A DNA stretch of 64,000 bases from Aeromonas hydrophila subsp. hydrophila ATCC 7966 (GTDB lineage Bacteria; Pseudomonadota; Gammaproteobacteria; Enterobacterales; Aeromonadaceae), in assembly GCF_000014805.1 (NCBI RefSeq), contig NC_008570.1, forward strand, positions 3,601,001 to 3,665,000, read 5' to 3'. The position numbers and the translations under genes are program-made. Below the pieces are notes generated by a model. The model saw only the letters and a program-made list of their open reading frames with translations, was not told the origin of the DNA and did no database searches. Below, in pieces: positions 1-9,607 of the stretch (position 1 is its first letter; each line of letters begins with the position of its first letter).

Positions 1-4
1 CCAT
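1..4 (-). CDS. aroB: 3-dehydroquinate synthase, start codon only (partial)
   Basis: Only the first four bases lie in the window. Read on the minus strand, an ATG at 4-2 is preceded by a good Shine-Dalgarno sequence (GAGGA, positions 10-14, five-base spacing) and begins 14 bp after the aroK stop. In gammaproteobacteria aroB normally follows aroK in this orientation. The identity therefore rests on synteny and the ribosome binding site, not on protein sequence. Confidence 0.5.
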
Positions 5-18
5 GGACGTCCTCTATA

Positions 19-537
19 TTACATGCCGATCAACTTAACGATTTGATTGGCAACAACTTTAGCGCTCTGGTCATCAGTCTGGATGACAAAGTCAGCCACT
101 TCTTCATACAGGGCGTTGCGTTCTTGTGCCAGACGCTCGAGTACTTCGCGCGGCGGCTCTTCGGTTTGCAGCAAGGGGCGACGCTTGTCTCTTTGCGTAC
201 GTGCCAGTTGCTTCTCAATGGTGGTTTCGAGGTACACCACGATGCCGCGAGCAGAGAGCTTGTTGCGTGTTTCACGGCTCTTGATGGCACCGCCACCCGT
301 CGCCAGCACGATACCCTGCTGTTCGGAAAGGTCACCGATGACCTTCTCTTCGCGGATCCGGAAACCCTCTTCGCCTTCAACATCGAACACCCAGCCGATA
401 TCGGCACCACTGCGGCGCTCAATCTCATGATCTGAGTCGAAAAACTCCATATGCAGTTGTTCTGCCAGATGTCTACCTATGGTGCTCTTGCCCGCACCCA
501 TGGGACCTATCAGGAAAATATTGCGTTTCTCAGCCAT
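19..537 (-). CDS. aroK: Shikimate kinase I
   Basis: This cytoplasmic enzyme phosphorylates shikimate to shikimate 3-phosphate with ATP, in the chorismate pathway to aromatic amino acids. The 172-residue product matches the usual AroK length. The Walker A motif GPMGAGKST lies at residues 11-19, followed by the shikimate-binding Asp (FDSD, about residue 34), an Arg near 58-60 and the GGGA loop near 79-82. It lies downstream of pilQ and just before aroB, the conserved pil-aroK-aroB order. A 190-bp gap containing a strong hairpin separates it from pilQ, so it may also have its own promoter. Confidence 0.97.
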
Positions 538-665
538 GTCTTTTCGTTAGTAATTACAAACTGTACGACCCCGACAAACTCTCGATCGGGGTACCTATGA
601 ACCTTATCTTGCGATGGATCAGGAGGGGGATTATCTCAATAGAAATCAGGACTGGCAACCGCAGC

Positions 666-696
666 CCTTACGCCCCAGCCTCATTGGGGCGTAAGG
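666..696. repeat. Inverted repeat between pilQ and aroK
   Basis: Perfect 11-bp arms (CCTTACGCCCC and its complement) enclose a 9-base loop in the 190-bp gap between pilQ and aroK. No T-run follows on the minus strand, so it is not a classic intrinsic terminator. It could attenuate readthrough or stabilise the pilQ mRNA end. The function is inferred. Confidence 0.6.
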
Positions 697-728
697 TTAT
701 ATGTGTTTTACCTTCACATGTAAAGTCT

Positions 729-2930
729 TCAGAAGGCGTCGGTGACTATCTTCGGCGTCACGAAAATCAGCAGCTCGCGCTTTTTGTTCTCGCTGGTTGT
801 CTTGCGAAACAACACCCCCAGACCCGGGATGTCGCCCAGCAGGGGCACCTTGCTGACGTCGCTCTTGATGGTCTGTTGATAGATGCCGCCAAGCACCAGG
901 GTCTCGCCATTGTTGACTAGCACCTGAGTGGTGATGGACTGGGCGTTGATGGAGACGGCATCACCGGTACCGGTCGGCACGGTTTCACCCTTGGTATCCT
1001 GGGTCACGGTCAAATCCAGGATCACCCTGTTGTCGGGGGTGATCTGCGGCGTCACCTTGAGGCTCAGCACCGCCTTCTTGAAGGTGACCGAGGTTGCCCC
1101 GCTGGAAGAGGACTCCACATAGGGGATCTCGGTACCCTGCTCGATCAGCGCCGGTTTCTGGTTAGCCGTGGTGACCCGGGGGCTGGCGATGATCTCGGCC
1201 TTGCTCTCTTTCTCCAGTGCCGACAGCTCGAGATCCAGCAAGGTACCATCCGCCAGCCGCGCCACCTGGAAGGCCAGGGTGCCGGCCGCATTGGTCACCG
1301 GCAGATTGACGTTAAGCCGATCGTCCACCCCAGGTCGGGTGATGGTCGAGCCGCCATTGTTGTTGCCGGAACTGTCATTGCCTTCGATGGTGCCCGAGGT
1401 ACTGTTGCCGTGCCCGTCGTTTTTGGTTACTCCCCAACGCACCCCGAGAGCCTCGTCAAAGCCGTCATCAATGGTCACCATGCGCGCCTCGATCACCACC
1501 TGCTTGACCGGAATATCCAGGATATCCAGCATCCGCTTGATGTTGCTGATGACGTCGGCAGTGTCTTTGACCACCAGCACGTTGGTCCGCTCATCGACAC
1601 TCACCGCCCCCTTGGAAGAGAGCAGTTTGGTGCTCTCGGACGAGAGCAGCGCCGCCACTTCGGATGCCTTGGCATAGTTGATCTGCAGATACTCGGTATA
1701 AAGCGGTGCCAGATCGGCGACCTGGTTGCGGCTCTCCAGCTGCTGTTTCTCGCGAGCGGCAATCTCTTCGGCAGGCGCGACCAGCAGGATGTTGTTGTCC
1801 AACCGCTTGTCGAGCCCCCGCACCTTCAAGATGATGTCGAGTGCCTGCTCCCAGGGCACCCCGTCCAGCCGCAGGGTGATGTTGCCCGACACCGAATCCG
1901 TGGTCACCAGATTGAGGTTGTTGAAATCCGCGATGAGCTGCAGCACGGTTCTCACCGGGATATCCTGGAAATTGAGAGAGATGGGTTTGCCCTGATACTG
2001 CTTGCCGGCAGTCGCCGCGGTGCGCTTTTTCACCTCGACGATGAACATCTTGTCCGCCTGATCGTAACGGTAGTCAAACTGACCGTTGACCGAGAGTTCA
2101 AACAGGGTGTCGTTACCCTGGCGGAACACCTCAACCTGAGAGACAGGGGTCGCAAAATCCTGCACGTTGATCAGGTTGAGCAAATCGTCCGGTACCCGGG
2201 TGCCGTGAAACTTGGCAAGCACCGTCTGACCACGGCTGCTGACGTCAACGGCGGCGGAGCTGTTGTCCAGCGTCACCAGAAATTCCCCCTGCCCGTCCTT
2301 GCCACGCCTGAAGTCGACCCCCTTCACGGAATTGAAGTAGGCACCGCTGGCCGCCGTCTGTGGTGATGGCAAGACAGGCTTGCTGGCCACGGACGCTGCC
2401 ACTGGAGCGCTCTGGCGAGCAAGCTGCTGACTGTTGATCAGGGCGGACGAGGCTGCCGGCTGGGTATTGATAAGTGCAGACGAGGTCGGCTGGGGGGCCA
2501 CCAGCCCGGAGGATGCTGTGGTGGCTGGCAGCGGCATGGCTGCTTTTTCTCCCAGAGCCACCAACAACTTGTTGCCCTGCTGATGCACCTGATAGGGGGT
2601 CAGTTGATCGAGGGCGATCTTGATATCGAGACCTGCCCCCTTGCCCTCGACCTTGAGGTTGTCCACCCCTTGCTGCTTGATGGGCAACGGGTTCACGTTG
2701 AGTGCTCCCACAGCTCCCGGCACATGCAGCAGCAGTTGGTTGGGTTCATAGGAGAGACGATCGGTAAATCCGCTGACCGGTTCACTGAAACTCAACTCCA
2801 GCAACAGCTGATCGGCCATCAGCGGATTGACCTTGACCTCCTGCAGGGTTGCCACGGCCCAGGCCTGGCTCCATGCTCCGGTGCAAAACAGCAGGGTAAC
2901 TCGGGCTACCATACCTATTGTTGTTTTCAT
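729..2930 (-). CDS. pilQ: Type IV pilus secretin PilQ
   Basis: This protein forms the multimeric outer-membrane pore through which the type IV pilus passes. The 733 residues begin with a signal peptide (cleavage near AWA, residues 23-25), followed by an AMIN domain at about 30-125, a Ser/Ala/Pro-rich linker, a second AMIN region at about 200-290, the STN/N0 domain near 305-370, an N1/KH-type domain near 400-490 and the C-terminal secretin domain (about 560-730, ending LLIFVTPKIVTDAF). The linker contains a short direct repeat (SSALIN at 150-155 and 161-166). A Gly/Ser/Asn-rich loop lies near 510-535. It is the last gene of the pilMNOPQ operon. Confidence 0.96.
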   Translation of the reverse strand: MKTTIGMVARVTLLFCTGAWSQAWAVATLQEVKVNPLMADQLLLELSFSEPVSGFTDRLSYEPNQLLLHVPGAVGALNVNPLPIKQQGVDNLKVEGKGAGLDIKIALDQLTPYQVHQQGNKLLVALGEKAAMPLPATTASSGLVAPQPTSSALINTQPAASSALINSQQLARQSAPVAASVASKPVLPSPQTAASGAYFNSVKGVDFRRGKDGQGEFLVTLDNSSAAVDVSSRGQTVLAKFHGTRVPDDLLNLINVQDFATPVSQVEVFRQGNDTLFELSVNGQFDYRYDQADKMFIVEVKKRTAATAGKQYQGKPISLNFQDIPVRTVLQLIADFNNLNLVTTDSVSGNITLRLDGVPWEQALDIILKVRGLDKRLDNNILLVAPAEEIAAREKQQLESRNQVADLAPLYTEYLQINYAKASEVAALLSSESTKLLSSKGAVSVDERTNVLVVKDTADVISNIKRMLDILDIPVKQVVIEARMVTIDDGFDEALGVRWGVTKNDGHGNSTSGTIEGNDSSGNNNGGSTITRPGVDDRLNVNLPVTNAAGTLAFQVARLADGTLLDLELSALEKESKAEIIASPRVTTANQKPALIEQGTEIPYVESSSSGATSVTFKKAVLSLKVTPQITPDNRVILDLTVTQDTKGETVPTGTGDAVSINAQSITTQVLVNNGETLVLGGIYQQTIKSDVSKVPLLGDIPGLGVLFRKTTSENKKRELLIFVTPKIVTDAF

Positions 2931-2944
2931 CGCATCATCCCTGA

Positions 2945-3475
2945 TTATCGTTTTGCTTCAAGATTGGCCATGCCCAGCTGAGTTTCTCGGGTCACCCAGC
3001 ATCCTTTGCCATCCGGTATAGTCTCAATCAAATCCACGTAGGTGTCAGTGATCCTGATCACCCGTCCCTGATCCAGTCCCATGTGTTGATTGAGACCCAC
3101 CCGGATGGATTGACCATCAGGAGTCCTGATCAAGGCCCACAACTGTCCCTGCTTGCCAAGTGAGCCCTGCATGCTCAGGCTGGCCAATGAATAGCGTTCC
3201 AGTACTTCTTTTTCCCTGTTGGCCACGATCTGGGCGCAATCCGGCTTCACCTTGGCATCCACCTTGGCACTGCTGGTTTCAGGCTGGGGAGCAATGAAGG
3301 GGCTGCGCTGATCGCTGAGGTGATAAGCCATGGGGGAAAAGGGTTTGATTTCGGGAAGAGGCTCGATGGGTACTGGTTTTCTGGCCTTGGTTGCGGCCAC
3401 ATAGTTGTCCATGTCGTCCTGCCCACCGCAGGCGGTCAACAACAGAGCAGGCAACAGCACGCAGAGTAGCTTCAT
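2945..3475 (-). CDS. pilP: Type IV pilus inner-membrane lipoprotein PilP
   Basis: This alignment-subcomplex lipoprotein links the inner-membrane PilMNO assembly to the PilQ secretin. The 176-residue protein starts with a lipoprotein signal peptide with lipobox LLTAC (Cys16). A low-complexity Pro-rich tether follows, then a C-terminal beta domain of the PilP type (GLNQHMGLDQGRVIRI). Its ATG overlaps the pilO stop as ATGA, indicating translational coupling, and pilQ follows after 14 bp. Confidence 0.94.
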   Translation of the reverse strand: MKLLCVLLPALLLTACGGQDDMDNYVAATKARKPVPIEPLPEIKPFSPMAYHLSDQRSPFIAPQPETSSAKVDAKVKPDCAQIVANREKEVLERYSLASLSMQGSLGKQGQLWALIRTPDGQSIRVGLNQHMGLDQGRVIRITDTYVDLIETIPDGKGCWVTRETQLGMANLEAKR

Positions 3476-4071
3476 TTGGTCTGCCCCACGGTTTTGCCAT
3501 TGTATTTGTAGGTTTTGGCCAGCATCGACATGGCAATCATGTCACCCTGCTCCTTGCCCTGTCCCAACGTGAACGATTCCAGGATGACGATACGCGGCAA
3601 GGCCGCCATGTCGGCCGTGAACTTGCCTATCTCATGATAAGTACCCACCACTTCGATTCGCATGGGTAGCTCGGTGGAGAACTCGTGTTTGATCTCGGGT
3701 TCCCAATTGATGCGATTCAATTTGAGCCCATTGTCGGTGGCAATGAAACTGATGTCATCCAGCAATCCGGCCACTTCGTGAGTATTCGGCAACTGCTTGA
3801 GCTGGGTATCAACCAGCTGTTCGAGCTGCACCATCTGCGTCTTGTAGGCACCGAGGTTGGCAGCCAGCATCGCCTTGCTCTCGAACTGCGCCTTGAGTTC
3901 GGCCTCCTTGTTGGTCTCCTGGGTCAACAGGGTCAGTGAGTTGGCAATCACGTAGTAATAGATGGCTCCCCCCAACAAGGCACAGAAGAACAGGATGAAA
4001 ATCCCCTTGGCCAGCTTGGGCCAACTGGCAATGTTGTTGAGATCCAGTTCGTTGAGCTGTTGTAGATTCAT
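3472..4071 (-). CDS. pilO: Type IV pilus inner-membrane protein PilO
   Basis: This bitopic inner-membrane protein pairs with PilN to form the alignment subcomplex. The 199 residues comprise a short cytoplasmic N-terminus, one transmembrane helix near 22-45, a periplasmic coiled coil at about 50-100, and a ferredoxin-like C-terminal domain. The coiled-coil and core-fold layout matches PilO. The start overlaps the pilN stop by four bases (ATGA), and the stop overlaps the pilP start in the same way. Confidence 0.94.
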   Translation of the reverse strand: MNLQQLNELDLNNIASWPKLAKGIFILFFCALLGGAIYYYVIANSLTLLTQETNKEAELKAQFESKAMLAANLGAYKTQMVQLEQLVDTQLKQLPNTHEVAGLLDDISFIATDNGLKLNRINWEPEIKHEFSTELPMRIEVVGTYHEIGKFTADMAALPRIVILESFTLGQGKEQGDMIAMSMLAKTYKYNGKTVGQTK

Positions 4072-4646
4072 TGCTGCCCCTTAGCCACATCGACCGTGGC
4101 ACCTGCCGCACCCGCGACCTGGAACATCATGGAGAACTGGCTGAGCGAAACGGGCGCCACATCGGCCGCAAAAATCGTGCTGATCTGCGACTGCCCCAGC
4201 CAGCCGGAGCCATCGATACGACGCATCATGCTGGCTACCCTGCCATAGGCCTCGGTCTTGCCATTCACATCTATTTGGTTGTTCTGCAAGGCAAGCGTAT
4301 TGAGGTAAACCCCGTTGGGAACCAGCGAAGGCAACTGGTTGAACAGACGAACCGGCAGATTGCGGCGCATCTGCAGGTGTTCGATCAATTGCATGCGATC
4401 GATCAACTCCTTGCGTCGCTCCTTGAGCAGGCGGATCTCGCCAAGCTGGGCATCGAGGATTGTCATCTCCTGCTGCAAACGCTGGTTGCGCTGCTGCTGA
4501 TGGCCTATCTGCTGCTCTACCAGCCAGTCGGCGGCAAAGCCGAGTGAAGCCGTGATGGCCATGAAGATGCCCAGCATGACCCCGAATTGCTTCTTCTGCC
4601 GCTGGGCCCTGGCCTCACGCCAGGGCAGGAGGTTTATATTTGACAT
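4068..4646 (-). CDS. pilN: Type IV pilus inner-membrane protein PilN
   Basis: This bitopic partner of PilO docks to cytoplasmic PilM through its N-terminus. That N-terminus carries the diagnostic motif NINLLPWRE (residues 3-11), the PilM-binding peptide. A transmembrane helix near 22-43, a coiled coil and a ferredoxin-like periplasmic domain follow, 192 residues in total. The gene starts inside the 3' end of pilM (13-bp overlap) behind GAGGAG, and its stop overlaps the pilO start. Confidence 0.95.
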   Translation of the reverse strand: MSNINLLPWREARAQRQKKQFGVMLGIFMAITASLGFAADWLVEQQIGHQQQRNQRLQQEMTILDAQLGEIRLLKERRKELIDRMQLIEHLQMRRNLPVRLFNQLPSLVPNGVYLNTLALQNNQIDVNGKTEAYGRVASMMRRIDGSGWLGQSQISTIFAADVAPVSLSQFSMMFQVAGAAGATVDVAKGQQ

Positions 4647-5692
4647 GGCGTGAAGCTCCTCAATGCCAGACCCAGCGCAGTCATGAACTTGGCACCGTGG
4701 ACCGCCCCCTCCCCTTTCGGCTTGCCGAACAGGGCAAAGGGATCAGGATGCAATACCTCACAGTTCAACTCGCTGCCAACCTGGGCCGCCAGCCCGGGCA
4801 GCAGGCTGCCACCGCCGGTGAGCACCAGTCTGGAAAGCTCTCTGTGCCCGGAAGAGCTGCAAAAAAGCTGCACGTTCCGCCTGACTTGCTGCAGCAGGGC
4901 ATTCATATGGGGCAGCAATACATCCAATTCGTGATCAACTGGCAGCTTGCCCTGCAACTTGGCCTGCTCGGCATCATCCAGCGACAGGTTGTAAAAAGAG
5001 GCCAGCGCCTGACTATATTGATCGCCACCGAAGTTTTGCAGGCGTGAGTAGATAACTTCTCCCTTTACCAGTGCGGCAAAGGTCATGGCGCTCGCTCCGA
5101 TATCGATCACGCCGACCGGTTTATCCCACTCCTGCAGCTCCGGCAGGCAGGCAAGCACGGCGCGGCCCAGTGCGTGGGCGCCCACATCCACCACCTTGGT
5201 GGTCATGTCGGCTTCCGCCAGCGCGGTCACCCGCCCGCTCACGCTCTCGGTGCGGGCCGCACTCAGCAACACTTCGCGGCGCTCCTGATCATTGACCTTG
5301 CCCAGAATCTCAAAATCCAGGCTCACTTCATCTAGGGGAAAGGGGATGAGTTGCTCGGCCTCGAGCTGAACCTGATTCTCCAGCTCGTTCTCACCCAGCG
5401 CGGCATCCACCTGAATGACTTTGGTGATCACGTTGGAACCGGTGACGGCAGTCGCAACGTACTGGCTGCTGCCCGAGATGAGGCGCTTGAGGGCCTTGAG
5501 AGACTGGCTGACCCGTTCGATATCCTGCAGCTGATAATCAACCAGAGTGCCTTTGGGAGTGGCAACTTCGGCCACAGATTCGAGATGCAGCTTGCCGGGA
5601 CGACCGGTAATGGTCACGGCCTTGATGGTCTGGCTGCCAAAATCAATACCCGCCAGAGGAAGCAGAGAACCTTTGTTGAATAGCCCAAACAT
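4634..5692 (-). CDS. pilM: Type IV pilus assembly ATPase-fold protein PilM
   Basis: This actin-like (FtsA-fold) cytoplasmic protein binds nucleotide and the PilN tail. The phosphate-1 loop GIDFGSQTIK lies near the N-terminus, GVIDIGASAMTFA mid-protein and the adenosine loop LTGGGSLLPGL near the C-terminus. I chose the second in-frame ATG (MFGLFNKGS, 352 residues), which matches PilM N-termini. An ATG four codons upstream at 5704 is the alternative. It is the first gene of the operon and is divergent from mrcA. On the minus strand TACAAT (positions 5732-5727) could be its -10 element. Confidence 0.93.
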   Translation of the reverse strand: MFGLFNKGSLLPLAGIDFGSQTIKAVTITGRPGKLHLESVAEVATPKGTLVDYQLQDIERVSQSLKALKRLISGSSQYVATAVTGSNVITKVIQVDAALGENELENQVQLEAEQLIPFPLDEVSLDFEILGKVNDQERREVLLSAARTESVSGRVTALAEADMTTKVVDVGAHALGRAVLACLPELQEWDKPVGVIDIGASAMTFAALVKGEVIYSRLQNFGGDQYSQALASFYNLSLDDAEQAKLQGKLPVDHELDVLLPHMNALLQQVRRNVQLFCSSSGHRELSRLVLTGGGSLLPGLAAQVGSELNCEVLHPDPFALFGKPKGEGAVHGAKFMTALGLALRSFTPCQI

Positions 5693-5990
5693 ATACACAT
5701 CCATGCGTTATTGGGTTTTAGGATTGATTGTAGGACAGCTAATCAGAAGATGATGACTTAACTCATCCTAAATGCTCTATCTATCAATGTCATAAAGTTT
5801 ATGCCGAAAAGTGATACAACTCGCTTTCCGGCCGCCCCTCGCCTCCCCTTGGTTATTGAGCCGCAGAATGCTAACCTCCCGCCTCTTCTCGAGGAGCCGG
5901 GCAGCCGTCAGGAAAACCTCGAATTTCCGGAGGCAAAAGGGCTATACTCTGCGCCCGTTGGCTAATTTTAAGACGATTGGTAGTTCTTCC
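5693..5990. other. Divergent promoter region pilM / mrcA
   Basis: This 298-bp non-coding stretch separates two divergently transcribed operons. A TACAAT-like -10 faces pilM at 5732-5727, and a TATACT -10-like element faces mrcA at 5943-5948. Convincing -35 partners are not obvious. An open frame reaches upstream of mrcA to 5811, but the extra 60 residues precede the membrane anchor and do not look like a PBP1a N-terminus. No RNA gene is seen. Confidence 0.6.
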
Positions 5991-8480
5991 ATGCTGAAAT
6001 GGCTCGTACGCCTGTTTATTGTCATGATGCTGGGTGCTGTGCTGGGTGTTGCCAGCCTCATCGGTATCTACTTTTACATCAAGCCCCAGTTGCCGGATGT
6101 GACCGCGCTGCGCGACGTCAAGCTGGCCACCCCGATGAAGGTGTACAGCCGGGATGGGGAATTGATCTCCCAATTTGGCGAAATTCGTCGCATCCCGCTG
6201 CATCTGGATGAAATCCCCCAGTCCATGATCGATGCAGTATTGGCGACCGAAGATGCCCGTTTCTATGAGCACCCGGGGATTGACCCCATCGGCATCATTC
6301 GTGCTGCCACCGTCTGGGCCGTCTCCGGTCAGGCCCGCCAAGGCGCCAGTACCATCACCCAGCAGGTCGCCCGCAACTTCTTCCTGAGCAATGAAAAGAC
6401 GCTGGTGCGCAAGATAAAAGAGGTCTTCCTGGCCTGGCGCATCGAGCAGAATCTCTCCAAGGACGAGATCCTGCAGCTCTACCTCAACAAGATCCCGCTC
6501 GGCTACCGGGCATTCGGGGTCGGTGCCGCCGCCCAGGTTTACTTTGGCAAGGAGGTCAAGGACCTGACGCTGGACGAGATCGCCATCATCGCCGGTCTGC
6601 CCAAGGCGCCGTCCATGCTTAACCCGATCCGCTCGCCGGAACGTGCCTTTGCCCGTCGCAACGTGGTACTTGGTCGCATGCTGGAAACCGGCAAAATCAC
6701 CCAGGCCCAGTTCGACGAAGCGTCCAAGATGCCGGTCAAGGCCCGTTATCACGGTGCCGAGATCACCTTGAATGCCCCTTATCTGGGGGAGATGGTGCGC
6801 CAGAAGATGGTGGAGCAGTTCGGTGAAGATGCCTACACCATGGGTCTGCACGTCTACACCACAGTCACCGCCAAGCGCCAGCGCGCCGCCCGTCTGGCCT
6901 TGCTCGACGGCGTGTTCGACTATGACACCCGCCATGGCTACAAGGGCGTGACCGCCCAGCTGTGGAAAGCGGGCGAAGCCGATTGGGATTATGACAAGAT
7001 CATGGCCCATCTGGCCAAGCAGCCCACCTATGAGCCGCTGATGGCCGCCGTCGTCACCAAGCTGGCTGACAAGAGTGCGACCATAGTACTGAAGAACGGC
7101 AAGCAGGCTGAACTTGGCTGGAACGGCATCAAGTGGGCGCGCGCCTTCATCACCGACGATCGTCAGGGCTTTGCTCCCCGCTCGGCCCGCGACATGCTGA
7201 AAGTGGGCGCCCAGATCTGGGTTCGGGAAAAGGGTGAAGAACTGCTGCTTTCCCAGATTCCCGAGGTCAACGCCGCTCTGGTGGCCATGAACCCGCAGGA
7301 TGGTGCCATCGAGGCGCTGGTCGGCGGTTTCAGCTTTGAGCTCTCCAAGTTCAACCGGGTCGACCAGGCACGCCGCCAGATAGGCTCCAACATCAAGCCC
7401 TTCCTCTATGCCACCGCGCTGGAACAGGGCTACACCCTGGCCTCCCTCATCAACGATGCGCCGATCAACCAGTGGGATCCCTCCAAGGGCCCCATGTGGC
7501 AGCCCAAAAACTCCCCGGCCATCTATGAAGGCCCCACCTCCCTTCGTCTCGGCCTCGCCAAGTCGAAGAACGTGATGTCAGTGCGCCTGATGCGCGCCAT
7601 CGGGCTGGATACCTACATCGACGGGCTGACCCGCTTCGGCTTTGCTCGCGATACCATCTCACCCAACGAGTCGCTGGCTCTGGGTGCCGCCGAGTTCACC
7701 CCGCTGGAAGTGGTGCGCGGCTACTCGGTCATGGCCAACGGCGGCTTCCAGGTCACCCCCTACTTCATCACCGAAGTCACCGACAGCTTCGGCGCACCTC
7801 TCTATCAGGCCAACCCGGCAGCCGCCTGCCGTGATTGTGGCGTGCTGGCCGCCGCAGGTCTCGACAGTGCGGATGCCTATGCCAATACGGCGCCGGACTG
7901 GAAAGCCCAGTGCCCCATCGATCCGGTCGTCCCCGGCAACATGGCACCGCAGACCATCAGTGCCCAGAGCACCTTCCTGGTGACCGACACCCTGACCACC
8001 GCCATCTGGGGTGGCAATGGCTGGCGCGGCACCGGCTGGCGGGCGGCGCGCGACCTCAAACGCCACGATATCTCCGGCAAGACCGGGACCACCAACGAAT
8101 CCCGTGATGCCTGGTTCTCCGGCTATACCCCGAATCTGGTCGCCACCTCCTGGATCGGTTTTGACAACCACCAGCGTGGTCTGGGCCGGGCCGAATTTGG
8201 CGGTGGTGCCGCACAGCCGATCTGGATCGACTTCATGAAGACGGCGCTCAAGCAGGTGCCTGAGCGCAAGATGCCGGTACCGGAAGGGATCATCACGGTG
8301 CGGATCGATCGTGAGACCGGCCTGTTGACCAACCGAACCGACGGCAGCAGCACGGAAGAGTTCTTCAAGGAAGGCACCGAGCCGACCCGCTACGCGACAC
8401 AGAGCTCGGATGGCAATCAGGTGTACGGCGGTGAGGGTTCGCCCACTGATGGCCCCGTCTCCACCGACGATATCTTCTAA
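5991..8480 (+). CDS. mrcA: Penicillin-binding protein 1A
   Basis: This bifunctional class A PBP polymerises and crosslinks peptidoglycan at the inner-membrane face of the periplasm. The start at 5991 gives 829 residues beginning MLKWLVRLF and a single TM anchor at about 7-30. The glycosyltransferase GT51 domain shows the EDARFYEHPG motif with catalytic Glu, then QQVARN. An OB-like insertion follows, then the transpeptidase domain with SNIK (active Ser), SKN and KTGT motifs in that order. The mrcA-pilMNOPQ divergence is conserved in gammaproteobacteria. A bidirectional terminator separates it from convergent oxyR. Confidence 0.96.
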   Translation: MLKWLVRLFIVMMLGAVLGVASLIGIYFYIKPQLPDVTALRDVKLATPMKVYSRDGELISQFGEIRRIPLHLDEIPQSMIDAVLATEDARFYEHPGIDPIGIIRAATVWAVSGQARQGASTITQQVARNFFLSNEKTLVRKIKEVFLAWRIEQNLSKDEILQLYLNKIPLGYRAFGVGAAAQVYFGKEVKDLTLDEIAIIAGLPKAPSMLNPIRSPERAFARRNVVLGRMLETGKITQAQFDEASKMPVKARYHGAEITLNAPYLGEMVRQKMVEQFGEDAYTMGLHVYTTVTAKRQRAARLALLDGVFDYDTRHGYKGVTAQLWKAGEADWDYDKIMAHLAKQPTYEPLMAAVVTKLADKSATIVLKNGKQAELGWNGIKWARAFITDDRQGFAPRSARDMLKVGAQIWVREKGEELLLSQIPEVNAALVAMNPQDGAIEALVGGFSFELSKFNRVDQARRQIGSNIKPFLYATALEQGYTLASLINDAPINQWDPSKGPMWQPKNSPAIYEGPTSLRLGLAKSKNVMSVRLMRAIGLDTYIDGLTRFGFARDTISPNESLALGAAEFTPLEVVRGYSVMANGGFQVTPYFITEVTDSFGAPLYQANPAAACRDCGVLAAAGLDSADAYANTAPDWKAQCPIDPVVPGNMAPQTISAQSTFLVTDTLTTAIWGGNGWRGTGWRAARDLKRHDISGKTGTTNESRDAWFSGYTPNLVATSWIGFDNHQRGLGRAEFGGGAAQPIWIDFMKTALKQVPERKMPVPEGIITVRIDRETGLLTNRTDGSSTEEFFKEGTEPTRYATQSSDGNQVYGGEGSPTDGPVSTDDIF

Positions 8481-8495
8481 ATCACCGCAGAAGAT

Positions 8496-8530
8496 AAAAA
8501 AACCGGCGCAATGCGCCGGTTTTCTTTTTT
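8496..8530. terminator. Bidirectional terminator mrcA / oxyR
   Basis: AACCGGCGCA pairs with TGCGCCGGTT (8501-8510 with 8512-8521). An A-run lies on the left and a T-rich run on the right, so it can serve both convergent genes. Confidence 0.9.
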
Positions 8531-8555
8531 GTGGCCTTGTAGTGGTGATCTGCAG

Positions 8556-9452
8556 TTAACCAAGCAGGCTCTGCATCAAGCGCGAGATACGAGCGGCCAG
8601 CTCGTTGAAGCAGGGCCGGCGCACCGAATAGTGGCGATAGAGCAGCGCTATAGTGCGTCCAGGCACGGGGTCTATCACAGGTCGATAGCTGACGCCGCCC
8701 TCTTCGGCATTGGCGGGCACGGCAAGCCTGGGTACCAGCGTCATGCCGCTGCCGGCGGCCACCATGTTGCGCAGCGTCTCCAAACTGGTGCCCTTGAAGC
8801 GCTGATCCTCACCGATACCGGCAGCGAAACAGAATCCCATCGCCTGATCCCGCAAGCAGTGGCCATCGGCCAGCATCAGCAACTTCTTGCCCTTGAGATT
8901 GCTGAGCGGCACCGCCTTGGCCTTGGCCTCCGGGTGCTGCTGGGGCACTGCCAGCCACATGGGCTCCTGGTAGAGCGGGATCGAACCAAACCCGTCCATC
9001 CCCTCCAGCTCGGCCAGGATCAGGCAATCCAGCTCCCCCTCTTCCAGCCGTTTGAGCAACACCTGGGTCTGCTCTTCATAGAGGTAGAACTCCAGCTTGG
9101 GAAAGTGCTCGCGCAGATCCTGAATGATGTGAGGCAGCAGGTAGGGGCCGACGGTAGGAATGAAGCCGATGTGGATTTCACCAGACATGGGCTCGGCAAA
9201 GTGCTGGCCTATGCTCTTGAGCTCACGCACCTCTTTAAGCACCTTGCGGGCCTGCTGGGCCATGGCATCACCAGCCGGGGTAAACAGCACCTTGCGCGAG
9301 GTACGCTCGATCAGGATCACCCCGAGTTCATCCTCCAGCTTGCGCAGCTGGCCGCTCAGGGTGGGCTGACTGACGAAGCAGCGCTCCGCCGCCTTGCGAA
9401 AGTGCTTCTCCTCTTCCAGCGCCACCAAATACTCGAGATCGCGAAGGTTCAT
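8556..9452 (-). CDS. oxyR: Hydrogen-peroxide sensing LysR-type regulator OxyR
   Basis: This tetrameric transcription factor is activated by a disulfide formed on H2O2 exposure and induces catalase, peroxiredoxin and related genes. The start is placed at the ATG giving MNLRDLEYLVALEEE (298 residues), as in E. coli. The N-terminal winged HTH spans about 1-60, and the substrate-binding-like domain follows. The redox cysteines are at exactly the E. coli positions, Cys199 and Cys208, in DGHCLRDQAMGFCF. The start region is separated from the upstream chemoreceptor by a terminator, so it is a single-gene unit. Confidence 0.96.
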   Translation of the reverse strand: MNLRDLEYLVALEEEKHFRKAAERCFVSQPTLSGQLRKLEDELGVILIERTSRKVLFTPAGDAMAQQARKVLKEVRELKSIGQHFAEPMSGEIHIGFIPTVGPYLLPHIIQDLREHFPKLEFYLYEEQTQVLLKRLEEGELDCLILAELEGMDGFGSIPLYQEPMWLAVPQQHPEAKAKAVPLSNLKGKKLLMLADGHCLRDQAMGFCFAAGIGEDQRFKGTSLETLRNMVAAGSGMTLVPRLAVPANAEEGGVSYRPVIDPVPGRTIALLYRHYSVRRPCFNELAARISRLMQSLLG

Positions 9453-9556
9453 ACATCCAGAATCCTGCCAACCAATGGGGCCATTAGCATGCCCAAGAAC
9501 GGCGGAGCGAACAAGGGATGGAGCAAGGGGGAAAGTCGACAGGCCGATAAAACAAG

Positions 9557-9585
9557 GCGGGCCCGGATCCAGGATCCGGGCCCGC
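9557..9585 (-). terminator. Terminator of the chemoreceptor gene
   Basis: Two perfect 14-bp arms (GCGGGCCCGGATCC and its complement) flank a single central base. On the minus strand they are followed by CTTGTTTTAT. It lies between the chemoreceptor stop at 9608 and the oxyR start. Confidence 0.8.
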
Positions 9586-9607
9586 AACAGCGAGCATCCA
9601 ACCCGCC

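Noticed and set aside
5811..5990. N-terminal extension of mrcA by 60 residues
   Set aside because: The extension is Arg/Ser-rich, has no homology-like features, overlaps the probable promoter (TATACT at 5943), and would put the membrane anchor unusually far from the N-terminus.
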